Origin: an uncultured delta proteobacterium
GTDB lineage: Bacteria; Desulfobacterota; WTBG01; CAIYCZ01
Direction: 5' to 3'
DNA: 5,784 bases
Assembly: GCA_903924805.1 (NCBI GenBank)
Contig: CAIYCZ010000261.1
Coordinates: 1-5,784 of the forward strand
Below, in pieces: positions 4,184 to 5,784 of the stretch. Position 1 is the stretch's first letter, and each line of letters begins with the position of its first letter. The position numbers were made by a program, and so were the translations under genes. The notes below the pieces were generated by a model. The model worked only from the letters and a program-made list of their open reading frames with translations, made no database searches and was not told the origin of the DNA.

Positions 4184-5784
4184 TTATTTTTTCGTTTTGG
4201 TAAGTCCCAGTGCTTCTATTGCTTCTTTTCTCAGAATATTTTTCTGAATCTTTCCAATAGAGGTTTTTGGAAAATCCGGCCTGAACTCGACAAAGCTCGG
4301 CACCTTAAACTTTGCCAGTTTATCTGCGCACCAGTCGATGATTTCCTTCGGCTCGCAGGTCTCACCCTCCTTCAGAATAACCAGCGCCATTATCGCTTCA
4401 TCACGTACGGGATCCGGTACTCCTATCACCGCAACTTCTTTTACCCGGGGATGCATGCCGATGACAAACTCCACTTCAATGGCTGCAACATTTTCGCCTG
4501 ACCGCTTGATCATGTCCTTCTTCCTGTCCACAAAATGAAAATAGCCGTCCGCATCCATGTAGGAGTTATCACCGCTGTACAGCCATCCGTTGCGCATCGT
4601 TTCCTTTGTTGCCTCCGGATTTTTGAAATATCCCTTCATCAGGGTCCTTCCGGGAACGCCGTGCACAATGAGCTCTCCTATGGTTCCCGGAGGTACTTCT
4701 TTGCCATTCTCATCCACTACCTTGATTTCGTTGCCCAGCCGCGCCATACCAATGCAGTTCTTCTTTAAAACCCCATCGATGGGATTCACGGTAGTTGCCG
4801 CGAGGGTTTCCGTCATTCCCCACAGGTCACAGAGTTTTACCCTGAAGCGGGACTCGAATTCATCCCACTTTTCATCCGGAATGGCAATGGCATACATGAT
4901 GAGGCGAAAATCGTTCTGCCCGTCAAGCTCGGTGCGCGGCTGGTTGAGGATCATGTTGAGCGTTGCCGCAACCAGGCTTGTAGTGGTTGTCCGGTGCCGG
5001 CGCGCCTGCTCCATATACTTTGTAGCGCTGAACTGCTCGGCCATGACAAGGGTTGCCCCGGCAGTGAGCGTCGGCATTACCGAGATGAACTGGCCGTTTA
5101 CATGGAACAGCGGCAGCACGATAAAATGCCTGTCTTCAGGGACCACTTTCCAGGCCTGTGCTCCGAAGATGCCGGCAAAAATAGCATTGGCATGGGTGAG
5201 CTGTACAGCCTTGGGGCGGGCAGTTGTCCCGGAGGTAAAGAGCATCATCAGGTCATCCTCAGCATCTATGTCAGCGGCCGGGACCTCGACTGGCGTATCC
5301 TTGAGCATATCTGCAATAATAATGGCAGCGGGGTAGAGCTTGCTGTTCGGGTAAACAGGGGAGGTCCTGGCAAGCAGCACATGCTTTACCCGGGGGCATT
5401 TCGGGAGAAGGGTATTGAACATGTCTATAAAGTTTGGTTCGGTAATAACGGCAACAGATTCCGAGAACTCCAGGTAATATTCCATCTCAAATGCGCCGGA
5501 GAAGATATTGGTCGGAATCATCACTGCGCCGATTTTAGCAAGTGCAAACCAGGAGAAAAGGTATTCAGGGGAATTGCACAGGTGTACAACCACTTTATCA
5601 TTTTTTTTGATTCCTTTGCCGAGCAGGATATTGGCGTACTTATTGACCATTTCATCAAATTCTTTGTAGGTATAGCGGATGACATTGCCCTGCCGGTCTT
5701 CAAAGACAATAAATTCTTTGTCAGCAAACTGTTTAACCTTGAGATCTAAAACGTTTCTTATGTTTTTTGTCCCTATGCAGTCCA
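4184..5784 (-). CDS. AMP-forming acyl-CoA synthetase, CaiC-like (5' end off the right edge)
   Basis: This class I adenylate-forming ligase activates a carboxylic acid with ATP to acyl-AMP and then forms the CoA thioester. The window holds 532 codons. Counting from the first complete one (Asp, 5782-5780), the P-loop is TSGTTARPK (183-191), the A5 motif WGMTE (321-325), YSGD (402-405) and the hinge DRKKDMIK (419-426). The C-terminal catalytic Lys is K511 in SIGKIQKN. All core motifs are intact. The early segment VIRYTYKEFDEMVNKYANIL shows that the Met at 5650 is internal and the frame continues to the edge. The overall pattern (NCPE-like NSPEYLFSWFALAKIGA, MKGYFKNPEAT, SGENVAAIEVE, PDPVRDEAI, AKFKVPSFVEFR) resembles crotonobetaine/carnitine-CoA ligase CaiC, so a small or medium organic acid is likely. 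The real substrate is unknown. The stop at 4184 is followed by 120 bp and then the amidase-like gene. I see no strong terminator between them, so co-transcription is plausible. Confidence 0.94.
   Translation of the reverse strand, partial: DCIGTKNIRNVLDLKVKQFADKEFIVFEDRQGNVIRYTYKEFDEMVNKYANILLGKGIKKNDKVVVHLCNSPEYLFSWFALAKIGAVMIPTNIFSGAFEMEYYLEFSESVAVITEPNFIDMFNTLLPKCPRVKHVLLARTSPVYPNSKLYPAAIIIADMLKDTPVEVPAADIDAEDDLMMLFTSGTTARPKAVQLTHANAIFAGIFGAQAWKVVPEDRHFIVLPLFHVNGQFISVMPTLTAGATLVMAEQFSATKYMEQARRHRTTTTSLVAATLNMILNQPRTELDGQNDFRLIMYAIAIPDEKWDEFESRFRVKLCDLWGMTETLAATTVNPIDGVLKKNCIGMARLGNEIKVVDENGKEVPPGTIGELIVHGVPGRTLMKGYFKNPEATKETMRNGWLYSGDNSYMDADGYFHFVDRKKDMIKRSGENVAAIEVEFVIGMHPRVKEVAVIGVPDPVRDEAIMALVILKEGETCEPKEIIDWCADKLAKFKVPSFVEFRPDFPKTSIGKIQKNILRKEAIEALGLTKTKK

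Noticed and set aside
3650..4501. Long plus-strand open frame of about 283 codons opposite the hydrolase and ligase 3' ends
   Set aside because: It crosses two well-supported minus-strand genes and their spacer, shows no recognisable domain, and lacks a ribosome binding site; it is an antisense shadow.
4590..5749. Plus-strand open frames of about 250 codons opposite the acyl-CoA synthetase
   Set aside because: The minus-strand frame carries every core ligase motif, and the opposite frames have low-complexity, family-less translations.

Overview
This window reads as a piece of a bacterial chromosome with moderate GC, compact gene spacing and mainly AAGGAG-type ribosome binding sites. It mixes housekeeping genes with a short catabolic-looking section. 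The gene set, together with short degenerate repeats in the spacers (GGTTCAGGG/GGACCCT-like and AGCNNNN heptads), reminds me of Nitrospirota or deltaproteobacterial (Desulfobacterota) genomes. That placement is an impression and not a demonstrated assignment. I see no phage, insertion sequence, CRISPR array, tRNA or rRNA.

Layout. Positions 1-198 (minus strand) hold the N-terminal part of a response-regulator receiver domain that runs off the left edge. A spacer of roughly 160 bp separates it from the divergently transcribed rpe (357-1016, plus strand; ribulose-phosphate 3-epimerase). rpe converges on mltG (1013-2020, minus; endolytic murein transglycosylase) so tightly that one TTAA supplies both stop codons. 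mltG overlaps the stop of the upstream gene ruvX/yqgF (2017-2448, minus) by 4 bp (ATGA), so these two look like one translationally coupled unit. A 95-bp spacer with a long imperfect hairpin/repeat separates ruvX from a short WrbA-like flavodoxin-fold gene (2544-3023, minus). The next spacer (3024-3148) contains a heptad repeat and a strong hairpin that looks like the terminator of the next gene. That gene is a carbon-nitrogen hydrolase (nitrilase superfamily, 3149-4063, minus). It follows, after 120 bp, a CaiC-like acyl-CoA synthetase (4184 to beyond 5784, minus) whose first residues lie off the right edge.

How the genes may work together. rpe serves the pentose phosphate pathway. mltG sets glycan chain ends in the cell wall, and ruvX acts on nucleic acid (16S rRNA 5' processing and/or Holliday junctions). 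The amidase-type hydrolase and the acyl-CoA ligase could form a small pathway, amide to free acid to acyl-CoA. This is inferred only from adjacency and family chemistry.

I did not find a clearly new system. The items most worth a second look are the two structured or repeated intergenic elements flanking the flavodoxin-like gene, the hydrolase/ligase pair, the fully overlapping rpe/mltG 3' ends with a terminator-like hairpin inside mltG, and an orphan 9-nt perfect Shine-Dalgarno match in the 4064-4183 spacer.
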